Of a stretch of 64,000 nucleotides of DNA, positions 23,188-33,392 are shown one piece after another (within the stretch, counting starts at the first letter, position 1; each line of letters opens with the position of its first letter). A program made the position numbers and the translations under genes. The notes beneath the pieces are model-generated. The model was not told where the DNA came from. It did no database searches and worked only from the letters and a program-made list of their open reading frames with translations. Source of the DNA: Clostridia bacterium (lineage in GTDB: Bacteria; Bacillota; Clostridia; UMGS1810); NCBI GenBank assembly GCA_017481205.1, contig JAFUPN010000023.1:1-64000 (forward strand), read 5' to 3'.

Positions 23188-25719
23188 TCAGTATATGCCG
23201 TAAATAAGCTTTACCGCTTCCGCTCTGGTTATATTTTTGTTTGGCTTAAGTGTTCCATCATCATATCCGGAAAGCACACCCATGGAAACCATGGTGCTAA
23301 AGCCATCAATCGCATAAGCAGGCACATCGCCGATATCCACATAATTCATCTGCTGATTATCAAGTGATTCGCCGAGAATTCTTGTAAGCACGGTAACAAC
23401 CTCAGCTCTGGTAACATTTGCAGTGCTGTCAAATCTGACAGTGCCGTCACCGTAGGTTTTGCCGTTCATAATGCCCATTGTATACAGTGTCTTTATCTGA
23501 ACAGATGCCCAATCCGGCAGCTGAGCCGCATCTGCAAAGGGAACTGTAAGCACATTGTAGTCATCCGGGTCAATACCCATATAATTCGCTGTCATAACGG
23601 CAAATTCAGCTCTGGTCATATTTTTATCGGGATTAAAGCTGAAGGTGCCGTTGGAATTCTTAAAGCCGTTTACAATACCCCTGTTGCTCATATATGCAAT
23701 AACGCTTCTTGACCAATGAGAGGTTGTGTCCACAAAATAGTTATCATATTCTTTTCCAGTTGCTGTGTAAATCCTGATAGTTCTTTCGCCTGCGGAATTT
23801 GTCACTGCAACCGTAAGCTTCTTTTCCATATCATCGCTTACGGGAACAGTTACGTTTTCGCCGTCATAATCAAAATTTGTCTTGGCTCCGTCAAGACTGA
23901 CGCTGATATTTTCCTTTTCAACTGTTATACCCTCAAGATTTACAAGCTTTACTCTGATTGCATCAGAATCATGCGAAAATTCCATTTTTGTTACGCCTGC
24001 ATATCTGTCTCCTTCCACACTGACAGGCAGCGAAACTGTTTTATTCCCCGCTGTTACCAATATGTTTCCTGAAGCGACAGCCTTTGTCGCGGTAAAAAGA
24101 CCGTCAGAACTTATATCGCCTATACCGCCCTCGGCAGACCATGTGTAACAGCCGCTGTCTGATATCAGCTCTTTGCTGCCTACAGTCGATACCGCCCTCA
24201 GCTGAACAGATTCGCCGCCGTTTACATTAAGACTTTTAACTGCATTTCCGCTCGGGTCATAAACATTTATTGAATCCGGGGTTGAAAATACCGTCATATA
24301 CGCACTGCCGCTTATACCCCCGCCTGAGGCAGTAACACTGACTTTGCCGTTGCCTATAATGCGTGCAGTACCATCTGTAGAAGTATAGGTGCTGCCCTCG
24401 GAGCTATAGGTTATCTCGCTGCTGATGTCTACCGGATGGTCATTGGTATCGGTTGCCCTGACAGAAAAATGCTCTGTCGCTCCGGAAAGATAATTTCCGC
24501 CTGCCGGAGAAAGATGCAGTCTTGCGGGCTCACCGGAGGGTTGTCTTGTATTCATCAGAGCAAAAAAGGTTGCCACCGAGCGCTCAGAACCGTCTGAAGG
24601 GCTGTTGAGAACATTACCGGAGCTTGTACCCGGATAAACCCCGGCTATACAGGTAGAACCGCCGCCATCAAAATTTATTGCATCAACACAGCCCAGCTCT
24701 TTGAGTCTGCCTGCAAGGGTTTTGAGTCTCACACCGTAGCTATGCCCCTGCTGTCTGCCGTCTATAGTATAAAATATTATGCTTCCGTCCGAGGTTATAC
24801 CCACGGCACTTCTGGGAGCAGCCGCCTCGTCAATATCTTGTATCTCTCCGTCCTTTATGAGTCTGCCGCCGATACTTCCCTGGATATACTTACAGTCTGT
24901 CCACCGGTCATCACCTTGGGCAGAATTGAGCACAGTCACTTGGTCTCCCACCTTGAACTGCTTCATCATATTCATTTTTTCTCCGGGAACATTGTTGTCC
25001 ACCGTAAGCACAATTTTTCCCTGAGGAATTTCTATGGGGCCATCGGCCTCTACAATCTGCTCAACAACACCGGTAACCTCTTCATTCAATCTCATCTCAC
25101 CGGACACAGAGCCGATGATAACATTATAATTAGGAGTTTCATGCTGAGTGGTCGTGCTGAATTTGTCAGTCAGCATATAAATTGCATAGGGCTGAGGATA
25201 TTTGTTTATATTTTCAACATTAACCATTGTCTGAGAATTTATGGTTATGGTAGTGCTTATACCAAGCCAGGACATAAAAGCAGTGCCGTCCTCCCTGATT
25301 CCTATGGCATCCTCGCCTTCAGAATCCTTTGACATAACTATGCCGTCTACAACCTGATGCCCCATAGGCACACCGGTTTTAAAAGAGAAAAAATCACTGT
25401 TCATAACCATAAGAGGATACATACCCTGTGCCTGGATTTTCTTCATCATAGATGATACTGTTGTTTTGCCAAAAATATATGAATCATTGACAATAACCGG
25501 AACCACACCGCTATTGGGCTTGTATACATAGTAGTTCTCCGTCTGCTTGCCCACCCCCGACTGGTCGCTGACAAACACATTGTTGATATAAGTTGTACCG
25601 CTTGCCACCTCAATTTCCGTTGCCGAATAGGTCTCGCTCCCCAGCACCGAAGCAAGAGCCGTGGTTGTAATCAGAGATACAGCAAGAACGATGGCTGTTA
25701 TTTTTCTTATATTAATCAT
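23188..25719 (-). CDS. SLH-anchored phosphodiester glycosidase (NAGPA-like)
   Basis: The 843-residue protein starts with a signal peptide (KITAIVLAVSLITTTALASVLG). A NAGPA/DUF2233 domain follows at about 60-400, with GSIGGRLIKDGEIQD, RSAVGITSDGSIIFYTIDGR and the signature INFDGGGSTC (about 350). This family removes GlcNAc or related sugars from phosphodiester linkages, for example on wall polymers. Next come two Ig/Big-like beta domains, then three SLH repeats (about 663-843; each with WA/WS, NPDKNMTRAEF, PNKNITRAEAV) that bind pyruvylated wall polysaccharide. So it is a surface-anchored wall or glycan enzyme. GGAAGG precedes the start. Its 3' end was copied into the fragment at 21924. Confidence 0.85.
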   Translation of the reverse strand: MINIRKITAIVLAVSLITTTALASVLGSETYSATEIEVASGTTYINNVFVSDQSGVGKQTENYYVYKPNSGVVPVIVNDSYIFGKTTVSSMMKKIQAQGMYPLMVMNSDFFSFKTGVPMGHQVVDGIVMSKDSEGEDAIGIREDGTAFMSWLGISTTITINSQTMVNVENINKYPQPYAIYMLTDKFSTTTQHETPNYNVIIGSVSGEMRLNEEVTGVVEQIVEADGPIEIPQGKIVLTVDNNVPGEKMNMMKQFKVGDQVTVLNSAQGDDRWTDCKYIQGSIGGRLIKDGEIQDIDEAAAPRSAVGITSDGSIIFYTIDGRQQGHSYGVRLKTLAGRLKELGCVDAINFDGGGSTCIAGVYPGTSSGNVLNSPSDGSERSVATFFALMNTRQPSGEPARLHLSPAGGNYLSGATEHFSVRATDTNDHPVDISSEITYSSEGSTYTSTDGTARIIGNGKVSVTASGGGISGSAYMTVFSTPDSINVYDPSGNAVKSLNVNGGESVQLRAVSTVGSKELISDSGCYTWSAEGGIGDISSDGLFTATKAVASGNILVTAGNKTVSLPVSVEGDRYAGVTKMEFSHDSDAIRVKLVNLEGITVEKENISVSLDGAKTNFDYDGENVTVPVSDDMEKKLTVAVTNSAGERTIRIYTATGKEYDNYFVDTTSHWSRSVIAYMSNRGIVNGFKNSNGTFSFNPDKNMTRAEFAVMTANYMGIDPDDYNVLTVPFADAAQLPDWASVQIKTLYTMGIMNGKTYGDGTVRFDSTANVTRAEVVTVLTRILGESLDNQQMNYVDIGDVPAYAIDGFSTMVSMGVLSGYDDGTLKPNKNITRAEAVKLIYGIY

Positions 25720-25898
25720 GATATATTACCTTCCATACTTAATTTATATTTGTATTTCAGACTAATTATATCAAATAATAGGCTGTTATTCAATATTTTA
25801 ATGTATTTGTAATATTAAATTTTCATTTTGGCAATTTTATTGACAAAAGTCAGACTGACGGCTCTTTTGTGCAAAAATTGAATTATCCGACAAAATGA

Positions 25899-25924
25899 GA
25901 AGCCGTGCTGAAAAGCACGGCTTC
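25899..25924 (-). terminator. Terminator after the DUF4886 gene
   Basis: A perfect 10-bp stem GAAGCCGTGC/GCACGGCTTC with loop TGAAAA lies about 50 nt past the stop codon of the 1547-residue gene on the minus strand. Confidence 0.75.
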
Positions 25925-25972
25925 CAAAAAAAATCAGATATTAATTATGCCCTTTAAGACATAAACTTATTT

Positions 25973-28900
25973 TTACATTCCGTCAACAATAGACTGAAGT
26001 ATTTCTGCCACATCATCTGCAACCGGGTCGTACTTCTGATAGATAACACCGCTTGACGCATTGTCAAGGTCTGTCACTTCGTTTCCGCCGTAGTATGCAG
26101 AGGAGTCAAGAGCAATTTCACCGGGACGGAAGGTATTGCCTGTTACAGACTTGCCGGTGAGATATCTTACTGCATTAAGAGCGATGAGGTATCTGCCCAC
26201 CTGGCTTGCATGGAAGCCGTCACGGTGGAGACTTATCTTGCCGGCTGCCGCATCCTCTTCGTTAAGAAGCACTGAGCCGTCGCCTACAGGAACAGTAGCT
26301 CTGTTTTCATAACCGCTGAAGAGATGTCCGTCCTTGTAATAGGTTGTTTCAAACTTCTGTACACCGTTTTCATCAGTATAGAGTCTTGCTGCTTCAAATG
26401 CGTCAAGTGAAGAAATCTTCTCCAATGGTTCGCTCTGACCGATTGCAGCTGCACATTCCTCGGCACATCTTGTGTAGAGTGCGCGGATGTCTGCACCAAT
26501 AGCATCTCTTGTTGCAACATCTTTGAAGTCATTGTAGCCTGCCTCAAAGGACCAGGTCTCATGAATCATCTGCTTAGCATTCGGCTCAAGCTCATGTACA
26601 TATTTTGCAAGGTCAACCATCTTGGACCAGTTGGATGCATAGTTGCTGTCACTATATGTATAGAATGCCTTTGAGCTGCCCCAGTTCTGGAATACTACAT
26701 AATCCCAGTCATAGCTTTCGAGAACTGTCTTGAGGTTAGAGTAGCCCTGAGTCTTGTCATTAAGCCAGAACATGATGTCTGATGAAGCAAGGCTCATTTC
26801 ACGGTTGGTGTAATGATATGCAATTGCGCTGCCACCCTTGTTGAGAACGCCGATATTGAGCTTCTTTCCCATTGCAGCTGCAATTTCTTCCATATAGCAG
26901 GTTACATCCATAGAGAAGCTGTTACCTAGCATAAGGAGATTATAGCTTCTTGTGTGATTGATTTCTTTGTTTGCACAAAGAGGTTTAATATTATTCATAC
27001 TGTCAACCATAAACACCTTAACCTTTGAATCATCAATATCATCCACATCAAATTCAACCGGGATAATACCTGAAGAATCTGCAGAATCATTTGTTTCAAT
27101 CTTGATTATATCGCCGTTTTCATCATACTGTGCTGCTACAACCACTGCATCATCTGCAGGGATACCGTAGATGCTTAGTGAACCGGGAGTCATAACTCCG
27201 GTGTTATCATCGTAGGTGCTGCCCAGTACAACAATATCATTGTCTGCTAAGATAGCCACATCATAGGATGCAAAATTGCCGTTTTTCTTAATTACAACCA
27301 GGTCTTCTGCAGCAAGTGTGTCTGCAGAGTCAACCGCTTCGCCGTTGCTGTTTACAATATTCACATCCGCACCATCAACAGTAATATCGGCAGCAGTACC
27401 GCTCTTAACCTTAAGTGCAGCCGCATTGTTATCTGCAAAGCCCGAAACAACCTCGTTATAGCCGTCGGGAAGCTTTGCGGGAGCACCGATTGAAGGATAG
27501 TTTATTGCCTCATAAATTTTATAATTATCAAAGTAGCTTACACCCTCTACCTTGCCGTTTGTATCAACAATGATTCTCAGCTGAATTGTATTGTTGTTTG
27601 CGGCATACTTAGTCTGATAGCAGCCCTTGTAGCCTTCGGATACCAATTCTCCGTTTACATAAAGGTCACTGGTATCTGCCGCAATGTCATATACCATCAC
27701 AATTCTGTGCCAACGGTTTGCTCTGAGCTGCTCGTCTACTGCAACAGTCGCCGACATCGGACTATGCTGATTTGCACCAACATAGAAATCTTTTGTATCC
27801 TCTGCAGGAGCAAAATCAGTTTCAAGCACCAGATAGTTCATTCCTGTGCTTACGCCCTTGTAGTCATGAGAGAAATACCAGTTCGATTCAGCCGCATTGT
27901 TCACTATCTTCTTGATTGTTGATGAATCATTACCGAATACCATGCCTTCTGCAGCGGTAATGGTTCCGCGTACAGAAGCTGTGGGTGTTGAAGAAATAAC
28001 ATCCTTGGTAGAAGCAACTATGGTTACTTCCATCACCTGAATAATATCGTTTATAGCAAGGTTGGAATCTGCCGCACTTGTGGACTGAGCCATAACAACA
28101 ACCACATTTCCCTCGGCGAGTGCTGCAGAGTCATCAAGCTCGGTATAATCTGTTGTATTGTTGAATATCTTTACGGAAATATCTGCATTCGCTGCCTTAA
28201 TTTCTTCGGCTGTTACAGTGCAGCCTTCAACAATACCTAATTCTGTACTGCCGGGAATCGTGTTTTCAACTGCTTTAAAGCCCGTTGTTTCTTCTGGACG
28301 AACCTGGCTTATTTCATAAACCCTGATATCATCAACATATGTAGCAACATCACCGGAGGTACTACCCTTTGCACTAAAGCGCAGAGCGGTGCAGTATTCT
28401 GTATTATTGTATGCAGTAACCTTGCCGAGTTCACTGTTTACCCAGCCGGTTTTTGCAACACCGTCAACATATGTCATGGTCTTGCCAAAGTTCGTATCAT
28501 CAAGCTTATGATTGTACACAAACTTAAGTCTTGACCACTGATTTGTGGGAACATAGGCAGCTATATTGCCGCTGACAGCCTTGGTCTGGGCGGTAACAAG
28601 AGCAAGAACTGTGTTGTCTATATTGAATACGCTTGCTTCAAAAACAAGATATCCGTTATAGCTTGCCTTATCCCATGTAGCGTCTGCTGTATCGGTTTTC
28701 TTTGTAGCCTTACCCCAGTTTGGTGCTGCAAAATATGTATCCGAAACTGTGGTCATGGCAAGTATACTATCTGAAGCATCTTTGCCTGCAAAGCCCTCTG
28801 CAGCCGCCCCTGTTCCGTTGTTTACAGCCGGGAATGGGCTTGCTTCAGTTCCGTCTGCAAAATACAGCTCATTTTCGCCATAGTATACACTGATGTTTGC

Positions 28901-30616
28901 AAGCTCAACAGACTTATAGTTGTTTTCAACTGCGATAACCATGCCTGTGTTAAGCATTGCAGTGTCTTCTGCTTCTGCTGCAAGTGTTGAGTCTGTATAA
29001 ACTCTTACTGCGTTTGTGTTGGCAGCCTTGATAGCTGCAACTGTAGTTTCGGGAAGCACCTTGAGTGTATCATCAGCAAAGCTCATACCGCTTGCAAGTG
29101 CAATTGATGGTCTTGCCGATTCTGCAGCTCCGTCGGGAGCAGTATTTGTGCCGTACACCATAAAGTCGTCAATATAATACTGACTGTCTACCGCACCGTT
29201 AATACAGAATCTTACAATACCCGTGCTTTCAAAGCTGGTGTTCAAATCCTTTGTGCCAATCAGAGTTCCGTTGACATACATATGTGTCTTTCGGTCGGTA
29301 AAATCTGAGTATATAAATACCTTATTCCATTCGTTTGCCGTGAATGTTGTATCAAGAGCAATTTCATTTGAAACTCCATCGTGACCTGAGGTTCTCAGCA
29401 TAACTGTCTTTGAATCAACATTCATCATGTTGGCTGATACGACAAAATATCTGCCCTGCTCAGCAATATTGCTTACAGTAGTCTGGATAAAGGAGTTTGC
29501 ATTGGCTTCAGTTTCCGGGGTGGTACTTGTTACCAACACAGACTTATCATCGCTTGCTTTGCCTGCAACACCTGTAACAGTTTCCTGATTGAATTTGTTT
29601 GCCCACTTGGAGTCGATAATACCTTCGCTCATGTTTGCTATAACAGTAACACCTGCTGCCGCTACATCATAGTAGGTATATACATTGTCTGCAGATTTTA
29701 CAACAACAGCATTGAGCATAGCAAGCTCTGTATCATCAGAAAGCTGAACAGAATACGCATTGCTTGCAAATGCTGTAATCTCACAATCTGCATTTGCAGC
29801 CTTGATATCCGCTGCTGTAACAGAAGCTCCGTCTGCCAGAGTAATTGTATTGCCCGATACAGAGAACTCTTCTGTTCCTGCAAGCGCAGCCGCTGCGGGA
29901 GCTGCGGGATATGTATCTGTCTTGTAAAGCTTGATATCATCATAGTATGTGCTGTGCTGTGCTGTCTTGTCGCCGCTGTATACCTCAAGGAGTATGGTGT
30001 CAATGGGGGCAGTGTAAGCTGTTCCGCCGGTATTTATTACCGAAGTAAGCTGCTTTGTATCACCAATCTTCACACCGTTCACATAAACATCTGCTGCACC
30101 CAGCTTATATGTGGTTGCATCGGGAATGTTATCATCAAAATCCACGAAATCACAATTGGTATCATCTGCCCAATATACCATTCTGATATGATTCCATTCA
30201 CCAATATTAATAGACTTTGTGGAATCATTCGTTAAGCGCGCCTGATTAGTTGAGAGACCAAAGATAAATTCCTTAAGATAAGCAGCATCTGGTGCCATAA
30301 AATTAAGCTCAGCAACCAGATAGCCAGTCATAGGCTCACCATTTTCGAAGTAAATTTCCTCGCCGTGGTCGTATGTATACCAGCTGGTCCAGTTATTAGC
30401 ATTTTCGGTGATCATGACGCTCTCGTCCGATGCGCCTTTACCTGCAATTCCGTATACAGCCGTTTCCTTGGCATTGGCAATACTCAGGCTTGTGTCTGCC
30501 ACAAAGCCACTGCTGAGGTCAATAGCAGAATATGCCTTTGCGCCTGCCATCATCGGTACCGACATCATGCTTAAAAGCATTGAAACTGTCAGTATAATTG
30601 ACAAAAATCTTTTCAT
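25973..30616 (-). CDS. Giant secreted multi-module protein with C-terminal DUF4886 (SGNH-like) hydrolase
   Basis: The ATG at 30616 follows AAGGAGG and starts a clean signal peptide (MKRFLSIILTVSMLLSMMSVPMMAGAKA), giving 1547 residues. It is built from repeated pairs: a concanavalin/LamG-like beta domain (signs: YFDNYKIYE, TYVDDIRVYE, YIDDFMVYG, YYDDIKLYK) followed by a small domain with the phrase IKAAN(A/T)(D/N) and VV(V/I)xxxN. Four such pairs are visible, the last small domain diverged. Residues about 1216-1547 are DUF4886: LLMLGNSFSMD with Ser1233, and RDGFHAS with Asp1466/His1469, an SGNH-like catalytic set. Likely a glycan esterase with carbohydrate-binding modules; no wall anchor is seen. 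Confidence 0.75.
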   Translation of the reverse strand: MKRFLSIILTVSMLLSMMSVPMMAGAKAYSAIDLSSGFVADTSLSIANAKETAVYGIAGKGASDESVMITENANNWTSWYTYDHGEEIYFENGEPMTGYLVAELNFMAPDAAYLKEFIFGLSTNQARLTNDSTKSINIGEWNHIRMVYWADDTNCDFVDFDDNIPDATTYKLGAADVYVNGVKIGDTKQLTSVINTGGTAYTAPIDTILLEVYSGDKTAQHSTYYDDIKLYKTDTYPAAPAAAALAGTEEFSVSGNTITLADGASVTAADIKAANADCEITAFASNAYSVQLSDDTELAMLNAVVVKSADNVYTYYDVAAAGVTVIANMSEGIIDSKWANKFNQETVTGVAGKASDDKSVLVTSTTPETEANANSFIQTTVSNIAEQGRYFVVSANMMNVDSKTVMLRTSGHDGVSNEIALDTTFTANEWNKVFIYSDFTDRKTHMYVNGTLIGTKDLNTSFESTGIVRFCINGAVDSQYYIDDFMVYGTNTAPDGAAESARPSIALASGMSFADDTLKVLPETTVAAIKAANTNAVRVYTDSTLAAEAEDTAMLNTGMVIAVENNYKSVELANISVYYGENELYFADGTEASPFPAVNNGTGAAAEGFAGKDASDSILAMTTVSDTYFAAPNWGKATKKTDTADATWDKASYNGYLVFEASVFNIDNTVLALVTAQTKAVSGNIAAYVPTNQWSRLKFVYNHKLDDTNFGKTMTYVDGVAKTGWVNSELGKVTAYNNTEYCTALRFSAKGSTSGDVATYVDDIRVYEISQVRPEETTGFKAVENTIPGSTELGIVEGCTVTAEEIKAANADISVKIFNNTTDYTELDDSAALAEGNVVVVMAQSTSAADSNLAINDIIQVMEVTIVASTKDVISSTPTASVRGTITAAEGMVFGNDSSTIKKIVNNAAESNWYFSHDYKGVSTGMNYLVLETDFAPAEDTKDFYVGANQHSPMSATVAVDEQLRANRWHRIVMVYDIAADTSDLYVNGELVSEGYKGCYQTKYAANNNTIQLRIIVDTNGKVEGVSYFDNYKIYEAINYPSIGAPAKLPDGYNEVVSGFADNNAAALKVKSGTAADITVDGADVNIVNSNGEAVDSADTLAAEDLVVIKKNGNFASYDVAILADNDIVVLGSTYDDNTGVMTPGSLSIYGIPADDAVVVAAQYDENGDIIKIETNDSADSSGIIPVEFDVDDIDDSKVKVFMVDSMNNIKPLCANKEINHTRSYNLLMLGNSFSMDVTCYMEEIAAAMGKKLNIGVLNKGGSAIAYHYTNREMSLASSDIMFWLNDKTQGYSNLKTVLESYDWDYVVFQNWGSSKAFYTYSDSNYASNWSKMVDLAKYVHELEPNAKQMIHETWSFEAGYNDFKDVATRDAIGADIRALYTRCAEECAAAIGQSEPLEKISSLDAFEAARLYTDENGVQKFETTYYKDGHLFSGYENRATVPVGDGSVLLNEEDAAAGKISLHRDGFHASQVGRYLIALNAVRYLTGKSVTGNTFRPGEIALDSSAYYGGNEVTDLDNASSGVIYQKYDPVADDVAEILQSIVDGM

Positions 30617-30736
30617 AAAAATCCTCCTTATATATAATAATATACAATTATTGATGATATCATTGTACATCATACGTTGATAGTTGTCAATTGCAAAAAT
30701 TCGTTTTTTTGTTATCAAAATTCAGATTTGATAATA

Positions 30737-30792
30737 AAAATAAACACTCATTATCCCGAGCGAATCCGAAAGATAACAAGTGTTTATTTTTA
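30737..30792 (-). terminator. Bidirectional terminator between gltX and the DUF4886 gene
   Basis: AAAAATAAACACT pairs with AGTGTTTATTTTT around a 30-nt loop. It ends gltX transcripts on the minus strand and would also work in the other direction. Confidence 0.8.
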
Positions 30793-30850
30793 AGTCATAT
30801 TTTAAGACAGATTGAATTTTTACTTTTTCATTCAGCCAAACAAATATCTA

Positions 30851-32494
30851 TTATTTTTCAATTGCCTTCTTTATTCTGTTTCTTACCTTTTCATCCCCGA
30901 AGAGCTGATTGATTTCCCACAGGTCGGGGGAATTAAGTCTGCCGGTTGTAGCAACTCTGATTACGTTGCTCACATCAACAACACTGCCCTTATACATCTC
31001 GGGATTTTTCTTATAATCCTTTGGTCTTACCGCAAAGCCAAGCTCCTCGGTAATAGCTCTTACCTTCCCGAACCAGGTCTCCTGGTCATCATTGATGTCA
31101 AAGCCTTCAATATACTTGGTAAGAATAGTATTTCTTGTGTCCTTATCCACATTTTCGGGGAACTCGTCCTCCCTTTTAAACAACTCGTCAAAATAGAAGG
31201 ACAAAAATTCTCTGGACTGCTTCCAGGTAACGAGGTCGTATCTGGGTTTTGCACCGTTTCTGCCCACATTTATCGCACCCTTGGCAAAATCTTTGTTTGC
31301 CTCAAGAATTTGTGCAAATTCCTCATCATATTTATGAGCCCATGAAAGGAGCTCACCATATATAAACTCAGCATCCTTTGAAGCAATCATTTCCTTGCTG
31401 ATATTATTGAGCTTCTGCAGGTCAAAGAGCACACCGGCACTGCCCATTTTTTCAAGACTGAATTTAAATTCAGTGTATGCAGCATCAGGATTTGCCATTC
31501 TCCATTCCTCATAGTTGGAATTGAGGATTGTGAGCATATAGTTCCAGATGGTCTCCACCAGATATCCCTCGGAGTCATAGTATTCGAGACCCAGCTCAGG
31601 GTCCTTTCTCTTGGAGAGCTTACGCTTTGAGGTTCCGTCCATCTTCATCAGCTGAGCGGTGTGACAGTACAGCGGATGCTCCCAGCCCATTGCATCAAAC
31701 ATCTGAACATGCATAGGCAGTGATGGCAGCCATTCCTCACCTCTGATAACATGAGTTGTGCGCATAAGGTGGTCGTCTATAACATGGGCAAAATGGTATG
31801 TGGGTATGCCGTCAGACTTAAGCATTACCAGGTCAATATAGTTCTCCTGAATTTCCAAATCTCCCTTGATTGCGTCATAAACCTTAACCGAGTTTTCGCT
31901 GCAACCCTCGGATTTATATCTGAGCACATACGGAATACCGCTGCTTATCTTCTCTTCAATCTGCTCATAGGTCAGGTCGCGGCATTTTGCATATTCACCG
32001 TAATAGCCGAAATTCTGCTTATTTTCTTTCTGGTGCTCTCTCATCTGCTCCAGTTCTTCCTCAGTGCAAAAGCAAGGATAAGCCATACCTTTTTCAACCA
32101 ACTGCTTTGCAAAGCACTGGTATATATCCTTGCGCTGTCTCTGCCTGTAGGGACCGTAGCTGCCGTTGTCGCCATCTACGGTAGCGCCCTCGTCAAAGAA
32201 CACACCGAACTGTGTCATTGCATCAATAAGTATTTTTACTGCGCCAGGCACCTCACGCTTGGTGTCGGTATCCTCTATACGCATAAAGATAACGCCGCCG
32301 CTCTGATGAGCAAGTCTCTCGCCTATGATGGCATTAAACAGATTGCCCAGATGCACAAAGCCTGTAGGGCTTGGTCCTATTCTGGTAACAACCGCTCCCT
32401 CGGGCAGATTTCTTTCGGGGTATTCCCTTTCATAATCCTCAGGTGTTTTTGTTATATTGGGAAACAAAAGTTCCGCAAGCTTTTTATAATCCAT
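30851..32494 (-). CDS. gltX: Glutamyl-tRNA synthetase
   Basis: The 547-residue class I synthetase has the HIGH-type motif TRIGPSPTGFVHLGN (residues 37-51) and the KMSKS-type motif KRKLSKRKD (about 288-296), plus FMRIEDTDTKREV and HVIRGEEWLPSLPMH. It charges tRNA-Glu (possibly tRNA-Gln) with glutamate. The C-terminal anticodon-binding part is the longer form seen in many Clostridia. A Cys/Tyr zinc-like stretch (AYPCFCTEEELE) is present. It is a single gene with its own 140-nt leader that contains a large hairpin, and it ends at a strong terminator. Confidence 0.95.
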   Translation of the reverse strand: MDYKKLAELLFPNITKTPEDYEREYPERNLPEGAVVTRIGPSPTGFVHLGNLFNAIIGERLAHQSGGVIFMRIEDTDTKREVPGAVKILIDAMTQFGVFFDEGATVDGDNGSYGPYRQRQRKDIYQCFAKQLVEKGMAYPCFCTEEELEQMREHQKENKQNFGYYGEYAKCRDLTYEQIEEKISSGIPYVLRYKSEGCSENSVKVYDAIKGDLEIQENYIDLVMLKSDGIPTYHFAHVIDDHLMRTTHVIRGEEWLPSLPMHVQMFDAMGWEHPLYCHTAQLMKMDGTSKRKLSKRKDPELGLEYYDSEGYLVETIWNYMLTILNSNYEEWRMANPDAAYTEFKFSLEKMGSAGVLFDLQKLNNISKEMIASKDAEFIYGELLSWAHKYDEEFAQILEANKDFAKGAINVGRNGAKPRYDLVTWKQSREFLSFYFDELFKREDEFPENVDKDTRNTILTKYIEGFDINDDQETWFGKVRAITEELGFAVRPKDYKKNPEMYKGSVVDVSNVIRVATTGRLNSPDLWEINQLFGDEKVRNRIKKAIEK

Positions 32495-32570
32495 AGTAAA
32501 CTGCCTTTCTGTCTCTTAATAAGGACATTTAATTTAGTCTTGTATGCTTTATGCACACAAAAATCCATTT

Positions 32571-32625
32571 GCCGAAAGAGAATAACCCGAACCACGATTT
32601 TCATAGGCGGATTTTCGCTTTCGGC
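32571..32625 (-). promoter_or_regulatory. Leader hairpin upstream of gltX
   Basis: GCCGAAAG and CTTTCGGC form an 8-bp stem around about 39 nt in the minus-strand leader of gltX, roughly 80-130 nt before the start codon. It lacks the T-box sequence, so it is not a standard tRNA-sensing leader. It may be a structured leader or just the terminator of the sfsA transcript. Confidence 0.4.
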
Positions 32626-32635
32626 TATATACATA

Positions 32636-33343
32636 TTATATCTGATTTTTATAATTTGTCAAGGTTAGCCTTACCTCTGCAAAATCCTTTGCCTCAAGAC
32701 TGACGGGAGTTACCCTGCAGTTCAGGCATTTAACCTGCACGCCATGCTCTGCAGCAGCCTTAAGGGCATCGGCAAACTCCGGATGATGCTCTCTGTTTGG
32801 CTCAAAATACAAGCAATGCTCCATCTGTACTATAAAGAAAACATAAGCTTCGTATCCGTCATCAATACACCGGCACAGCTCATTTACATGCTTGACGCCT
32901 CTTTCCGTAGGTGCATCTGGAAAGCTGAGCACTCCATTATTTTCAAGAGTAACCCCTTTTACCTCAACAAAAATTTTCCTGTTTTCAGTTTCGATATAAT
33001 AATCAAAACGGGAATTCTTATATCTGCACTCCGGCTTAATCAACCGAGGCTTTCCGAAAAATCCGCTTTCTGTCGCCCATTCGCCGAAAACTCTGTTTGG
33101 TGCCTGACTGTCCATATTAACAAGCATATCGCCTTTGTAAACGGATATCAGGTCGTATTTTGTTTTTCTGTCAGGCTTGTCCCACTCCTGCACAAACACC
33201 TGTGCTCCGGGAACAAGCAGTTCCCTGCATCTGCCGGTGTTTTTTACATGGCAGACCTGCTCCTTGCCGTCAATAATGATGTTGGCAATAAATCTGTTCG
33301 GGCGTGAAACGAATTTTCCGGGTTTTATGTTTTGATATATCAT
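32636..33343 (-). CDS. sfsA: SfsA family DNA/RNA-binding nuclease-like protein
   Basis: The ATG at 33343 (AAAGGA upstream) gives 235 residues, the family length. Hallmarks are RPNRFIANI, CHVKNTGRCRELLVPGA, YDLISVYKGDMLVNMDSQAPNRV and the nuclease-like FVEVKGVTLENNGVLSFPDAPTERGVKHVNEL with the D-E-K set. SfsA was first described in E. coli as a sugar fermentation regulator; structural and biochemical work on relatives points to a restriction-fold nuclease. Its physiological role in Clostridia is not settled. It lies just after a membrane acyltransferase on the same strand. Confidence 0.9.
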   Translation of the reverse strand: MIYQNIKPGKFVSRPNRFIANIIIDGKEQVCHVKNTGRCRELLVPGAQVFVQEWDKPDRKTKYDLISVYKGDMLVNMDSQAPNRVFGEWATESGFFGKPRLIKPECRYKNSRFDYYIETENRKIFVEVKGVTLENNGVLSFPDAPTERGVKHVNELCRCIDDGYEAYVFFIVQMEHCLYFEPNREHHPEFADALKAAAEHGVQVKCLNCRVTPVSLEAKDFAEVRLTLTNYKNQI

Positions 33344-33392
33344 GCCATACAGTCCTTTTAATATTATAAAATCAGTAAATGATTGACCTCTG

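Noticed and set aside
32495..32635. T-box leader for gltX
   Set aside because: The conserved T-box and antiterminator sequences are absent; only a simple stem is visible.
31751..32668. 305-codon plus-strand frame opposite gltX
   Set aside because: It is the antisense shadow of a well-conserved synthetase gene and has no start signal.
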